Source: Actinomycetota bacterium (lineage in GTDB: Bacteria; Actinomycetota; Acidimicrobiia; Acidimicrobiales; Acidimicrobilacustridaceae). From it: 64,000 nt of DNA. The stretch lies in NCBI GenBank assembly GCA_016185305.1, contig JACPNV010000034.1, positions 1 through 64,000 of the forward strand. Reading direction: 5' to 3'. The translations under genes and the position numbers were made by a program. The notes below the pieces were generated by a model. The model ran no database searches, was not told the origin of the DNA, and worked only from the letters and a program-made list of their open reading frames with translations. Positions within the stretch are counted from its first letter, which is position 1, and each line of letters opens with the position of its first letter. Of this stretch, positions 46,452 through 57,064 are shown one piece after another.

Positions 46452-48488
46452 TCAGAACCAGGGGATGCCGGGAAGCAGGAGGCGGGTCACGAAGTAGGCG
46501 ACGGGGAGGACGAAGAGGAGCGCGTCGAACCGGTCGAGCACACCGCCATGGCCGGGGATGAGATCGCTCATGTCCTTGAGGCCGATGTCGCGCTTGACGA
46601 GCGATTCGGCAAGATCGCCGACCGGGGCGGCCACGGCGCAAGCGAGCGCGAAGAAGGCCGTGCCGGCCACACCGAAGGGGCCGAACTTCACGCCCGCGAT
46701 CGTGGTGATGACGACCGCGGTGAGCACACCACCGATCAATCCCTCGATGGTCTTGTTGGGGCTGATGGGCGTGAAGGTCCGCCGCCCGTAGAGCTTGCCC
46801 CACCCCAGCGCTCCTGCATCGGACGCGACGGCCACCACGATCGCCATGATGAGGATGCTCGGACCCTGGTTCTCCTCGTAGGAGCCGTCGATCAGCACCG
46901 GACCGATGCGATAGAGGAGGGCGGCGAACGAGCCGAACACCCCGACCCACAGCACCGCGAAGAACGTCACCGCGAGGTTGCCGAGCGGCTTCTCGGTCGC
47001 CAGCCCCAGCACGTACCACAAGAAGCTGAAGAGCACGGTGAGGAACAGGATCAGGGGGATAGCGACCTCACCGGAGGTGTAGGACGCGACCGGCAGGGCG
47101 ATGAGCGCCGCCCACGCGACCGGCAGGACCGGCTTGAACCGGCGGGTGCTGACCGCCGCGAGGAGCTCGGCGCCGGACAGGAAGATCACCGCGGTGATCA
47201 CGACCATGCCGATCCACTTCCAGCTCGGCGGCAGCCACGCGAAGAGCGCCCACGCGGCCAGCCCCATGACGATGCCGATCGGGATCGCCACCGAGAGGTT
47301 GCGCTCTCCCCTATCGGAAGGTTGCGGCGCCGCCACCCCGAGCCGTTCGGACACGGTCTTGTTCTCACCGGTGGGACGCCCGGAACGCTCGGGCGCTCGG
47401 CGCGTGCGCTCTTCGGGCCCGCGCGACGGGCGCGCACTCGCTTTCTTGGTCGGGCGCACCACCGGTGTCGAACCAGTCGTCAGGCCCGCCTTGCCCTGCC
47501 GGACCGGATCTTGGACCGAGCCGCGGGTCGGCGGCTTCGGCATGGCGATGTCGGGCATGTCGACGTCTTCCAGCGTGAGGAACTCGTCTTGGGTCTGGAG
47601 GTCGTCGTCGGACGGCGCCAGCGCGCCGAGCCGGCCACTGGAGTCGTCGTCGAGCAGGTCGGTGATGGAGGTGTCGTCCCAGGTGTCGTGCTGATCGCGG
47701 TAGCGAGGTGCGGTCGTGCCCGCGAACGAATCCCACGCCGCTTGGTCGTCTTCCGCCGACGGTGTGTCGCCGACGATGACCTTCGGGACCTCGCCGGTCG
47801 CCGGTTCGGTCCAGTGCGGCATCGCCACCTCACCCGAGGGGGGTTCGACCGCCAGCACGGGTTGGGTTCCGCTGGCCGGGGCCGGGGCCGGGGGCACGGC
47901 GGGCGCGGGCGGCGGCGTCTTCGACGACGACGACGGTTTCGGGTCTGCCGCCTTCTTCGGTTCCAGCGGATCGACCCGTTCCAGCTCGAGTGGGTCGGCG
48001 GGGACCAACTCCTCCTGGGCCGACTTCTCCTCCTTGCGTGCCTTCCGGCGCTTGCGGCGCGAGGGATCGGCGCCAGGAGACGGTGGCGGTTCGGGCGGTG
48101 GTGTCGCAGAGACCGCGGCGACCTCCCCGGTGCCGACCGTGGGCGCGCCGATCGACACCTGCGTGGGTGACGCGCCGACGCTGCCATCGGCACGAGGGCG
48201 AGTCACGGGCGCGGGCTTCGGGCGCTCGATCGAGTTGAGATCGGTCGACCCGGAGAGTGGGAGACGGATCGCAGCCTTCTTGTCGGTGGCCGGCGGCTCG
48301 GGTCGGTCACCGTACTTGGGTATGTCGCCGCCACGGCGCTTGGCGGTCGTGCCCTTCTCGGCGACCTCGGCCGCCTTGTCGGGCTCGATCAGCCGCACGC
48401 CCTCGGGCTTGCTGGGTTCGCCCTCACCCCTGGGCGCGGCGTCGCCCTTGCTCTCGTCGTCGCGACCGAAGAGGGATCGTCCGGCCAT
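46452..48488 (-). CDS. cdsA: Phosphatidate cytidylyltransferase with ~395-residue disordered extension
   Basis: 678 residues, more than twice the usual size. The N-terminal ~395 residues lack hydrophobic segments and are rich in Pro, Ser, Asp, Glu, Lys and Arg (for example SRRKRRKARKEEKSAQEELV and DDSSGRLGALAPSDDD). The membrane enzyme starts at about 396 with SVAIPIGIVMGLAAWALFAW and has about eight segments. The CdsA signature SLVKRDIGLKDMSDLIPGHG+GVLDRFD is intact. The enzyme makes CDP-diacylglycerol. Its ATG overlaps the frr stop by one base (TGATG), so translation is coupled. I saw no alternative start near the membrane domain with a good ribosome site. Confidence 0.92.
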   Translation of the reverse strand: MAGRSLFGRDDESKGDAAPRGEGEPSKPEGVRLIEPDKAAEVAEKGTTAKRRGGDIPKYGDRPEPPATDKKAAIRLPLSGSTDLNSIERPKPAPVTRPRADGSVGASPTQVSIGAPTVGTGEVAAVSATPPPEPPPSPGADPSRRKRRKARKEEKSAQEELVPADPLELERVDPLEPKKAADPKPSSSSKTPPPAPAVPPAPAPASGTQPVLAVEPPSGEVAMPHWTEPATGEVPKVIVGDTPSAEDDQAAWDSFAGTTAPRYRDQHDTWDDTSITDLLDDDSSGRLGALAPSDDDLQTQDEFLTLEDVDMPDIAMPKPPTRGSVQDPVRQGKAGLTTGSTPVVRPTKKASARPSRGPEERTRRAPERSGRPTGENKTVSERLGVAAPQPSDRGERNLSVAIPIGIVMGLAAWALFAWLPPSWKWIGMVVITAVIFLSGAELLAAVSTRRFKPVLPVAWAALIALPVASYTSGEVAIPLILFLTVLFSFLWYVLGLATEKPLGNLAVTFFAVLWVGVFGSFAALLYRIGPVLIDGSYEENQGPSILIMAIVVAVASDAGALGWGKLYGRRTFTPISPNKTIEGLIGGVLTAVVITTIAGVKFGPFGVAGTAFFALACAVAAPVGDLAESLVKRDIGLKDMSDLIPGHGGVLDRFDALLFVLPVAYFVTRLLLPGIPWF

Positions 48489-49054
48489 CAGTCCTCGAGG
48501 AGCTCCTGCTCCTTGGCCAGAAGCGCAGCGTCGATGTCGGCCTCATGCTGGTGGATCATCTTGTCGAGGTCTTTCTCGTAGCGCTGCAACTCGTCCTCGG
48601 TGATGTCGTTGTCCTTGTGCAGCGCCTCCAGCTCGTGGCGCCCGGCCCGCCGGTCGTTGCGCAGAGACACCTTCCCGTCCTCGGCCAGTTGGCGAACCTG
48701 GCGCACCAACTGCTTGCGATGGTCGCCGGTGACCGGCGGGAAGTTGAGACGGATCGACACGCCGTCGTTGCTGGGCGTGAGCCCGAGGTCGGACTTCTGG
48801 ATCGCCTTCTCGATGGCGCCGACCGACGACTTGTCGTAGGGGGTGATCAGCAGTTGCCGAGCCTCGGGCACGGTCACGCCCGCGACCTGTTGCAGCGGGA
48901 CATCGGTGCCGTAGTAGTCGATCATCAGCTTCTCGACCAGTTCGGGGTTGGCGCGACCGGTGCGCAGCTTCGAGAACTCTCGCCGCGAGTGGGAAACGGC
49001 GTCGTGCATCTTCTGTGCGGTGTCTTCGAGCACGAGGTCGGCCATCTCGCTCAT
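48488..49054 (-). CDS. frr: Ribosome recycling factor
   Basis: 188 residues starting MSEMADLVLEDTAQKMHDAV. Signatures: REFSKLRTGRANPELVEKLM, YYGTDVPLQQVAGVTVPEAR, ITPYDKSSVGAIEKAIQKSD, GLTPSNDGVSIRLNFPPVTG. The C-terminal coiled region is complete. It releases ribosomes from mRNA after termination together with EF-G. A dispersed repeat lies just upstream in the 190-base gap to pyrH. Confidence 0.95.
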   Translation of the reverse strand: MSEMADLVLEDTAQKMHDAVSHSRREFSKLRTGRANPELVEKLMIDYYGTDVPLQQVAGVTVPEARQLLITPYDKSSVGAIEKAIQKSDLGLTPSNDGVSIRLNFPPVTGDHRKQLVRQVRQLAEDGKVSLRNDRRAGRHELEALHKDNDITEDELQRYEKDLDKMIHQHEADIDAALLAKEQELLED

Positions 49055-49061
49055 GTCTGTT

Positions 49062-49144
49062 CACCGCCGACAATCCGGCGGCTGCCGTTGCCCGGAGCCA
49101 CACAGGCGCGTCCCGCTGCTCGGCCTGGTGGCTCGGCGGCCTCG
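49062..49144 (+). repeat. Dispersed intergenic repeat, copy 3
   Basis: In the frr-pyrH gap. CACCGCCGACAATCCGGCGG begins it, CTGCCGTTGCCCGGAGCCAC follows, and it ends CTGGTGGCTCGGCGGCCTCG. The middle differs from the 49962 and 50058 copies; the second stem is imperfect here. Confidence 0.85.
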
Positions 49145-49244
49145 GTACTGGATTGCACACGTCGCATGGTCACGAGTCCTTTCCCCGGAGTCTGGAACCT
49201 AGTGCCGTGGCGTGCCAGGAACACCCATACCCGGGCGTTGTTGG

Positions 49245-50967
<1,723 letters not shown>

Positions 50968-50973
50968 CGTGGA

Positions 50974-51999
50974 TCAGGACTCCTGGGTGGTTTCGGGAGC
51001 GGCCGGCGCCGCCGGCTCGGCGGCCTCCTCGGCCACGATCTCTGCTTGGGTCACGGCGTTGGCGTCGGCCTCGAGGTTCTGCACGTTCTCGGGTGTGAGC
51101 AACGCGGTGGTCGGCTCATCGGCGAGCCTCTCGGTCTCGGCCGCCGACTGGACACCCGCGGTGGCCGTTGCCGCGAGGCGGGCATCGCGTTCGGCTTGCT
51201 GGGCCCGGGCTTGCTCGCGGGCGGCGGCCTGGGCCGCCGCTATCTCGGCCTCCTGCTCGAGCGTGCGCTCCGGGCCGGCGGCGCCGGCGCCGTTGCCGCC
51301 GTGGTGCCGGGACGCGATGTGGCGGCCTTCGTCGACGGCATCGGAGATCACCCGGCACATGAGGGTGCCGGAGCGGATGGCGTCGTCGTTGCCGGGGATG
51401 ACGAAGCTGACCTCGTCGGGGTCGCAGTTGGTGTCGACCACGGCGACGACGGGGATGCCGAGCTTGTTGGCCTCGGTCACCGCTATGTGCTCCTTCTTGG
51501 TGTCGAGCACGAACACCGCCGCCGGCGCCTTGTCCATGTTGCGGATGCCGCCGAGGTTGCGCTCGAGCTTGGCGAGCTCGCGGGAGATCTTGAGCGCCAC
51601 CTTCTTCGGCCTGGCCGCGAACTCACCGGAGTCGCGCTGGCGGTGGTAGTCCTGCATCTTGCCGACCCGCTTGGAGCTCGACGGGTCGTTGGTGAGCATG
51701 CCGCCCAGCCAGCGCTGGTTGATGTAGGGCATGCCGCACTTCTCGGCATAGGACTGCACCGAGTCTTGCGCCTGCTTCTTGGTGCCGATGAACAGGACCG
51801 TGCCGCCGTCGGCGACAAGATCACGAACGAACGTGTAGGCCATCTCGATGCGCTTGAGCGTCTGCTCGAGGTCGATGATGTAGATGCCGTTGCGCTCGCC
51901 GTAGATGAATCGCTTCATCTTCGGGTTCCAGCGCCGGGTCTGGTGGCCGAAATGGACGCCGGCTTCGAGGAGCTGGCGCGTGGTCACGACGGGTGCCAT
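50974..51999 (-). CDS. rpsB: 30S ribosomal protein S2 with C-terminal extension
   Basis: 341 residues from the ATG at 51999 ([20 protein letters not shown]). Signatures: [69 protein letters not shown] and [20 protein letters not shown]. After residue ~233 comes a tail of about 108 residues rich in Ala, Glu and Gln ([20 protein letters not shown]), longer than usual for actinobacteria. S2 joins the 30S body late. The 185-base region upstream carries its promoter, but I could not pick one by eye. Confidence 0.96.
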   Translation of the reverse strand: MAPVVTTRQLLEAGVHFGHQTRRWNPKMKRFIYGERNGIYIIDLEQTLKRIEMAYTFVRDLVADGGTVLFIGTKKQAQDSVQSYAEKCGMPYINQRWLGGMLTNDPSSSKRVGKMQDYHRQRDSGEFAARPKKVALKISRELAKLERNLGGIRNMDKAPAAVFVLDTKKEHIAVTEANKLGIPVVAVVDTNCDPDEVSFVIPGNDDAIRSGTLMCRVISDAVDEGRHIASRHHGGNGAGAAGPERTLEQEAEIAAAQAAAREQARAQQAERDARLAATATAGVQSAAETERLADEPTTALLTPENVQNLEADANAVTQAEIVAEEAAEPAAPAAPETTQES

Positions 52000-52184
52000 G
52001 GGATTGTCCTTCCCTACGGTTGGGCGAAGCCTGCCTGCGACGTTCTGCCAGATGGAGAGCGACCGTTGGGTGCGGGCAGGTGGAGGTGGATGGTGCGTTG
52101 TCGAGTCGGCCCGCCTGTGGCAAACCGACGGGTCAGTGTAGTGAGGCGCGGTCGCGGCAGGCCAACAAGCACGAACCCATGGCG

Positions 52185-53765
52185 TCACCAGGAGCCGGAG
52201 AGCACCGGCGCCCACGCGGCCGTGGCGGTGAGATCGTCTTCCACAGCGTCGATCGATTCGCCGGTGATCGTGTCGGCCAGCGCCTGGGAGAACGAGCGGC
52301 AGGTGGGCGGGAGACCGGCGACGGCGAGCGCGATCTCGCGCTGGGTGACCGCGGCGCCGGGCAGGTCGTCGTGGGCGTTGAGGCCGCTGAGCGGCACCAC
52401 CGTGCTGGTCGAGCCGTCGCCGACGATCGTGCGGGGCGATGGGACGGTGAGATCGCCCCGGGCGCCGATCGAGGTGAACCGCACCGACGACGGGAACGAG
52501 GTGCGGTTCAGCGCGTCGATCGTGGTCGACGTCTCCGCGAGCTGGGCGATCGACCGACCATCGGGGTCGAGATCGAGCTGGCTGAGCTCGCGGGCGCGGC
52601 GGAGGGCCTCGGCCGAGCGCGGGTCGAGGCGGGCAGCGGCGACCGCGGTCGCGAGGTTGGCGCCCCCATGGGGGCTCCCGAGGGTCACGAGCGTCTGCAC
52701 CTCCTGCGGGGGCGTTCGGACCTGCACCGCCATGCGGGCCACGACTCCCCCCTGGCTGTGGGCGACGATGTCGATCGGGACACCGGGGTTCGCCGCGGCG
52801 ACCGTGTCGAGGAGCTCGTTCAAGCGCTCGGCCGAAACGGTGAGGTCTTGCTCGGTGTCGGCCGGCGTGTAGGGCTGTGTCCCGCCGCGATAGGAGTAGC
52901 GGATGACATCGCCGGAGCCATAGCCGAGCGCGGCGGTGTCGACCTTGGTGATGGCCGCGTTGTCGCTCGACGAGCCCACTCCCGCGACCAGCACGACGAT
53001 GCGACGGCCTGCCGGGCGTGGCGGCACGGTCGCCGCCGCAGTGCAGTTGCTCTGTTGCAGGTACCACCCCTGCATCGAGCGGGCCATCGAGGCCACGTGC
53101 GAAGCGGTTGTGAGGTTGATCGCCGACCGTGCGCGAATGCGCCACCGGTCAGCGGCATCGGTCGCGACACGCCTGCCGAACGCGGCTGCGGCACGCAGCC
53201 GGTCACGCACGATGACCTGCAGCGCTCGCGCCTCGCGCGCGCGACTGCCGGGCCGCCCGTCGCCATCATCGGGACCCGCAACCAGGTACACGTCGATCCG
53301 AAGCTGCCCCGCGAAGAGCAGCGCAGGGTCGAGGTACGTATCGTTCGGGTCGCGCACGCCGAAGTGGACGGTTCCCCCGGCGGTACCGACGAGGTCGCCC
53401 TGGCGGACGCGGGCGTTCTGCCGTACGGCGATCGTCGCGAGGAACGAGTAGCTCGTTCGCAGCCCGTCGGCATGGAGGATGGTGACGTGCAACGAGCCAC
53501 CCACTTGGCCGGCGAAGATCACCGTGCCGTCCGCCGCGGCGCGCACCGCATCGCCCGGGCTGGTGCCGTAGGTGAGGCCGCGATTTCCCGGGCCGTAGGG
53601 GTTCGGTGGCGGCCGGAACGGGTCGACGACCGGCGCGTCGACCGGCGGCACGTAGGAGACGCGATCGGGAGGCAGTCCTTGACCTGACCAACCCGCCGCG
53701 GGCGGTGCAGCAGCCGACAGATACGCGACAACAACCCCCGCGAGCACGGCGCGAAGAACGACCAT
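52185..53765 (-). CDS. Secreted fusion: degenerate M23 (LytM) domain plus lipase-type alpha/beta hydrolase
   Basis: 526 residues, ATG 53765 preceded by GGAGGGG. A signal peptide ([20 protein letters not shown]) is followed by an M23/LytM fold at about 30-155: [53 protein letters not shown]. The zinc ligands usual in M23 are altered: NRGLT stands where HRGLD is expected, and only one His remains of the HxH pair. The second half (about 250-526) is a lipase-like hydrolase with [13 protein letters not shown], nucleophile [12 protein letters not shown], and [10 protein letters not shown], with a possible His in LNAHDDLPG. An M23 gene beside rpsB is common in actinobacteria; the lipase fusion is unusual. 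Confidence 0.72.
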   Translation of the reverse strand: MVVLRAVLAGVVVAYLSAAAPPAAGWSGQGLPPDRVSYVPPVDAPVVDPFRPPPNPYGPGNRGLTYGTSPGDAVRAAADGTVIFAGQVGGSLHVTILHADGLRTSYSFLATIAVRQNARVRQGDLVGTAGGTVHFGVRDPNDTYLDPALLFAGQLRIDVYLVAGPDDGDGRPGSRAREARALQVIVRDRLRAAAAFGRRVATDAADRWRIRARSAINLTTASHVASMARSMQGWYLQQSNCTAAATVPPRPAGRRIVVLVAGVGSSSDNAAITKVDTAALGYGSGDVIRYSYRGGTQPYTPADTEQDLTVSAERLNELLDTVAAANPGVPIDIVAHSQGGVVARMAVQVRTPPQEVQTLVTLGSPHGGANLATAVAAARLDPRSAEALRRARELSQLDLDPDGRSIAQLAETSTTIDALNRTSFPSSVRFTSIGARGDLTVPSPRTIVGDGSTSTVVPLSGLNAHDDLPGAAVTQREIALAVAGLPPTCRSFSQALADTITGESIDAVEDDLTATAAWAPVLSGSW

Positions 53766-54010
53766 CGATCCCCTCCAGGGCGCGACAGACCGACCGAAAG
53801 GGGGAAGAGAAGCGAGGGCAACGGGAAACGAGCGGGCAGCTCGTGGGGTGCGGTTGGGCAGCGCCCGCACCGAAGCGCGCGGGCAAGCTACCCCAGCTCG
53901 ACCCCTCTGGCAACGGTTCGTGCCGCGCAAAGGCGGCTCGTCGCCGGCACGCCGGCGCGCAGCCTTGGCCAAGTACGGCGTCGCGCTGGTCGCACCGGTA
54001 CAGTCGTGCG

Positions 54011-55258
54011 GTGCCTGACGACCTGACCCGGTCCACTGGTGCTGCGGGCGCTGGGCCTGGTGGCGCCAAGGGCTTCGACCCCGATGACACGGTCCTCGAT
54101 CTCAACGAGGTCGCCGCTCGAGCCCATCGGGTCGGTTTGGAGCACATCCACGTGCTCGCTTGGCGCGACCTCGACGATGTCGAAGCGGGCGGTTCTGAGG
54201 TGTACGTCGACCGGATCGCGTCGCGTTGGGGCGCCGCCGGTCTCGACGTTCTCGTTCGCACGTCCTACGCGCAGGGGCACCGCCCCGCCGGCGAGCACGA
54301 CGGCTACCGCGTCGTTCGCCGCGCCGGCCGCAACATGGTCTTCCCGATGACCATCACCGAAGAGCTCCTCCGCAGCCACGGCCCGATCGACGGCATGCTC
54401 GAGGTGTGGAACGGCGTGCCCTACCTGAGCCCGCTGTGGTTCACCGGCCCCAAGGCGGTGCTGATGCACCACGTCCATCGCGACATGTGGAACCTGGTGC
54501 TCGAATCCGAGAAGCTCGCCAAGATCGGCGAGACGGTGGAGACCAAGCTCGCACCGCTGTTCTACCGGCGAACACAGATGATCACCGATTCGAGGTCATC
54601 GCGCGCCGAGATGGTCACCCAGCTCGGGCTCGACGAGGAGCGCATCGCCATCGCGCCGCCCGGCATCGACGAACGGTTCACGCCAAAGGGCCCGAAGTCG
54701 CCCTTTCCCCTCGTCGTCGCCGTCGGTCGGCTCATGCCGGCCAAGCGCTTCGACGAGCTGGTCCATCTCTGCGCCCAGGCACGCGAGTCGATCGTCGACC
54801 TCCAGCTCGTCATCGTCGGCGACGGCTACGAGTACGACAACCTCAGCCGGCTGGTCAGCGAGCTGTCGGCCGAAGGGTGGGTCCGCCTCGCCGGGCGCGC
54901 CACCGACGAGGAAGTCGTCGACCTCTACCGGAGCGCCTGGGTCGTCGCCAGCGCGTCGATCGCCGAGGGCTGGGGAATGTCGCTCACCGAGGCCGCGGCG
55001 TGCGGGACACCAACGGTCGCGCGACACATCCCCGGCCACATCGACGCGGTCGCCGATGGCACGAGCGGCGTGCTCTGCGAGACCACCGATGGCATGTGCG
55101 AGCAGCTCGAAGCGATCCTGTCAGACGGCTTGCTGCGCGCACGACTCTCGGCCGGAGCGATCGAGCACGCGGCCACGCTCACCTGGGATGCGACCGCAGC
55201 AACGATCCTCGACTGCCTGGTGCGCCAAGCCGAGGCCAAACGCAGCCGGCGGCGCTGA
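54011..55258 (+). CDS. Glycosyltransferase family 4 protein
   Basis: 415 residues with GTG start at 54011 (VPDDLTRSTGAAGAGPGG). TACAGT at 53992-53997 could be a -10 for a nearly leaderless transcript. N-terminal Rossmann part: IHVLAWRDLDDVEAGGSEVY and WNGVPYLSPLWFTGPKAVLM+HHVHRDMWN. C-terminal GT-B part: VVAVGRLMPAKRFDELVHLC, LVIVGDGYEYDNLSRLV and the GT4 donor motif IAEGWGMSLTEAAACGTPTV (E-x7-E). The acceptor is unknown; a cell-envelope or exopolysaccharide role is likely by family. It diverges from the M23-lipase gene and converges with the sigma factor gene. Confidence 0.88.
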   Translation: MPDDLTRSTGAAGAGPGGAKGFDPDDTVLDLNEVAARAHRVGLEHIHVLAWRDLDDVEAGGSEVYVDRIASRWGAAGLDVLVRTSYAQGHRPAGEHDGYRVVRRAGRNMVFPMTITEELLRSHGPIDGMLEVWNGVPYLSPLWFTGPKAVLMHHVHRDMWNLVLESEKLAKIGETVETKLAPLFYRRTQMITDSRSSRAEMVTQLGLDEERIAIAPPGIDERFTPKGPKSPFPLVVAVGRLMPAKRFDELVHLCAQARESIVDLQLVIVGDGYEYDNLSRLVSELSAEGWVRLAGRATDEEVVDLYRSAWVVASASIAEGWGMSLTEAAACGTPTVARHIPGHIDAVADGTSGVLCETTDGMCEQLEAILSDGLLRARLSAGAIEHAATLTWDATAATILDCLVRQAEAKRSRRR

Positions 55259-55279
55259 GCGACTTGCCCTGCTGGCGAC

Positions 55280-56071
55280 TCACTTCCCGATGACGGGCTC
55301 GCGCTCGGCCGCGAGGATCTTCGAACGAAGCTGCAGCACCGACTTCGTGTGGATCTGACAGACACGGCTCTCGGTGACGCCGAGGACCTGACCGATCTCG
55401 GCCAGCGTCAAACCTTCGTAGTAGTAGAGCGTCAGGACGATCTTCTCCCGCTCATTCATGCGGTTTATGGCGTCGGCGAGGATGTGGCGCATCTCCTCGA
55501 CCTCGTAGGCCGCGACCGGACCTTCGCCGGAATCGGCGATGGTGTCGCCAAGCGTCAACGACTCACCGCGATCGCCCCCGACCGAGAGCATCTCGTCCAG
55601 CGCGACCAGCCCCACGAACGAGATCTGGCTGAGCGTCTGCTGAAGCTGGTCATCGGTGATGTCGAGCTCGACCGCCAGCTCTTCGTCGGTCGGGGTGCGA
55701 TGCAGCTCGCCCTCGAGCTTCGCGTAGGCCTTCTCGAGGGCACGAGCCTTGGCGCGCACCGAGCGCGGCACCCAGTCGATGGACCGCAGCTCATCGAGGA
55801 TCGCCCCTTTGATGCGCGCGATGGCGTACGTCTCGAACTTGTAGCCGCGGGCAGGGTCGAACTTCTCGATGGCATCGATGAGCCCGAAGATGCCGTAGCT
55901 CACCAGATCGGACTGCTCGACGTTCTGCGGGAGTCCGACCGCGACCCGGCCCGCGACGTACTTGACCAGCGGGGAGTAGTGCACGATCAACTGATCGCGC
56001 ACCTTCCGGGTCGAGTTGGCCTTGTAATCGGCCCACAGGTCGTCGATTTGGGCAGCCACGTCGTTTTCCAA
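55280..56071 (-). CDS. whiG: RNA polymerase sigma factor, WhiG/FliA (sigma-28) type
   Basis: 263 residues. A TTG start at 56071 is chosen because GGAGGG lies 6 bases upstream (GGAGGGCATCGGTTG) and it gives [20 protein letters not shown], a normal start; earlier starts overlap xerC. Region 2: [40 protein letters not shown]+[10 protein letters not shown]; region 3: [20 protein letters not shown]; region 4: [20 protein letters not shown]. This sigma class drives sporulation or motility genes; in streptomycetes whiG also lies near rpsB. No anti-sigma gene is adjacent. Confidence 0.88.
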   Translation of the reverse strand: MENDVAAQIDDLWADYKANSTRKVRDQLIVHYSPLVKYVAGRVAVGLPQNVEQSDLVSYGIFGLIDAIEKFDPARGYKFETYAIARIKGAILDELRSIDWVPRSVRAKARALEKAYAKLEGELHRTPTDEELAVELDITDDQLQQTLSQISFVGLVALDEMLSVGGDRGESLTLGDTIADSGEGPVAAYEVEEMRHILADAINRMNEREKIVLTLYYYEGLTLAEIGQVLGVTESRVCQIHTKSVLQLRSKILAAEREPVIGK

Positions 56072-56097
56072 CCGATGCCCTCCGGTTGCTTGACGGT

Positions 56098-57027
56098 TCA
56101 CGCGCGGGGATGCGTGGCGTCGACAACCCTCCGAAGGCGTTCTTTGCTCACGTGAGTGTATAGCTGAGTGGTGGACAGGTCGCTGTGGCCCAGCAGTTCC
56201 TGGACCGCGCGGAGATCTGCACCCCCATCCAGCAAGTGGGTGGCGAACGTATGTCGGAGGGCATGGGGATGGGTCGGGACAGTCGAGCGGTGATCGAGGA
56301 TGCGCCGTGCATCTCGTGGTGTGAGCCGGTGACCCCGCCGGTTCAAGAACACCGCGGCCGGTGGCGACCCAGGCGTGGCGAGGGCCGGCCGGCCGGCGTC
56401 GAGCCACACCTCGATAGCCGCGGCGCAAGGCGGGCTGAGCGGCACACGGCGCTGCTTGGCTCCTTTGCCCCAGACGGTGACGAGCCGGCGACTGACATCG
56501 ACGTCGTCGGCATCGAGCCCGCACAGCTCGGCGACCCGCAGCCCGCTGCCGTACAGGAGCTCGAGGACGGCATCGTCTCGGGCGCGAACGGCGGGATCGT
56601 CCTCCGCCACGGTCGCGGGGGGATCGTCGAGCAGCGTCACGATGTCGGAGTCGGTCAAGACTCGCGGCAGCCGGCCGCCAGCCTTGGGCGCGTTGAGCCC
56701 GACCGCCGGGTCGGCCGGGATGGCCCCGATCGTGCGCAACCAACCGAAGTAGCGCCGCAGCGACGACGCCTTCCGGGCGATGGAGCGCCGGGCGTACTGG
56801 CTCGTCGTCAAGAACGCGAGGTAACGCCGGAGCTGGAGCCGCTCGACCCGGCCCGGGTCGTCGACGCCGAGGCGTGCGGCCCACTCGGCAAACGCGTCGA
56901 GGTCACGGCGGTATGCGAGGCGCGTGTTGTCGGACGCCGCGGTGAGCGCGTCGATGAACGCGTCGACTCGCCATGATGCCGGCGCCGGTGGAGCGGCGTT
57001 CCGTCGAACCTCCCCCATCGCCGCCAC
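56098..57027 (-). CDS. xerC: Tyrosine recombinase XerC/XerD
   Basis: 309 residues (ATG 57027; ATG 57018, MGEVRRN, is an alternative). N-terminal SAM-like core-binding domain: [20 protein letters not shown]+LDAFAEW. Catalytic residues: Arg in [15 protein letters not shown], Lys in [33 protein letters not shown] with His-x2-Arg, LGHSDLSTT and the nucleophile Tyr in [12 protein letters not shown]. It resolves chromosome dimers at dif with FtsK (8269). It sits directly before the sigma gene. Length and neighbours argue for Xer rather than a phage integrase. Confidence 0.93.
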   Translation of the reverse strand: MAAMGEVRRNAAPPAPASWRVDAFIDALTAASDNTRLAYRRDLDAFAEWAARLGVDDPGRVERLQLRRYLAFLTTSQYARRSIARKASSLRRYFGWLRTIGAIPADPAVGLNAPKAGGRLPRVLTDSDIVTLLDDPPATVAEDDPAVRARDDAVLELLYGSGLRVAELCGLDADDVDVSRRLVTVWGKGAKQRRVPLSPPCAAAIEVWLDAGRPALATPGSPPAAVFLNRRGHRLTPRDARRILDHRSTVPTHPHALRHTFATHLLDGGADLRAVQELLGHSDLSTTQLYTHVSKERLRRVVDATHPRA

Positions 57028-57064
57028 GGTAGTAGAGGCGAGCTCGGGGGCAGCGCGTAGCCCG

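Noticed and set aside
56098-57027. Tyrosine recombinase as a prophage or island integrase
   Set aside because: Its length, XerC/D-like motifs and conserved position near rpsB, dprA and the sigma factor fit the housekeeping recombinase; no phage genes or att sites flank it.
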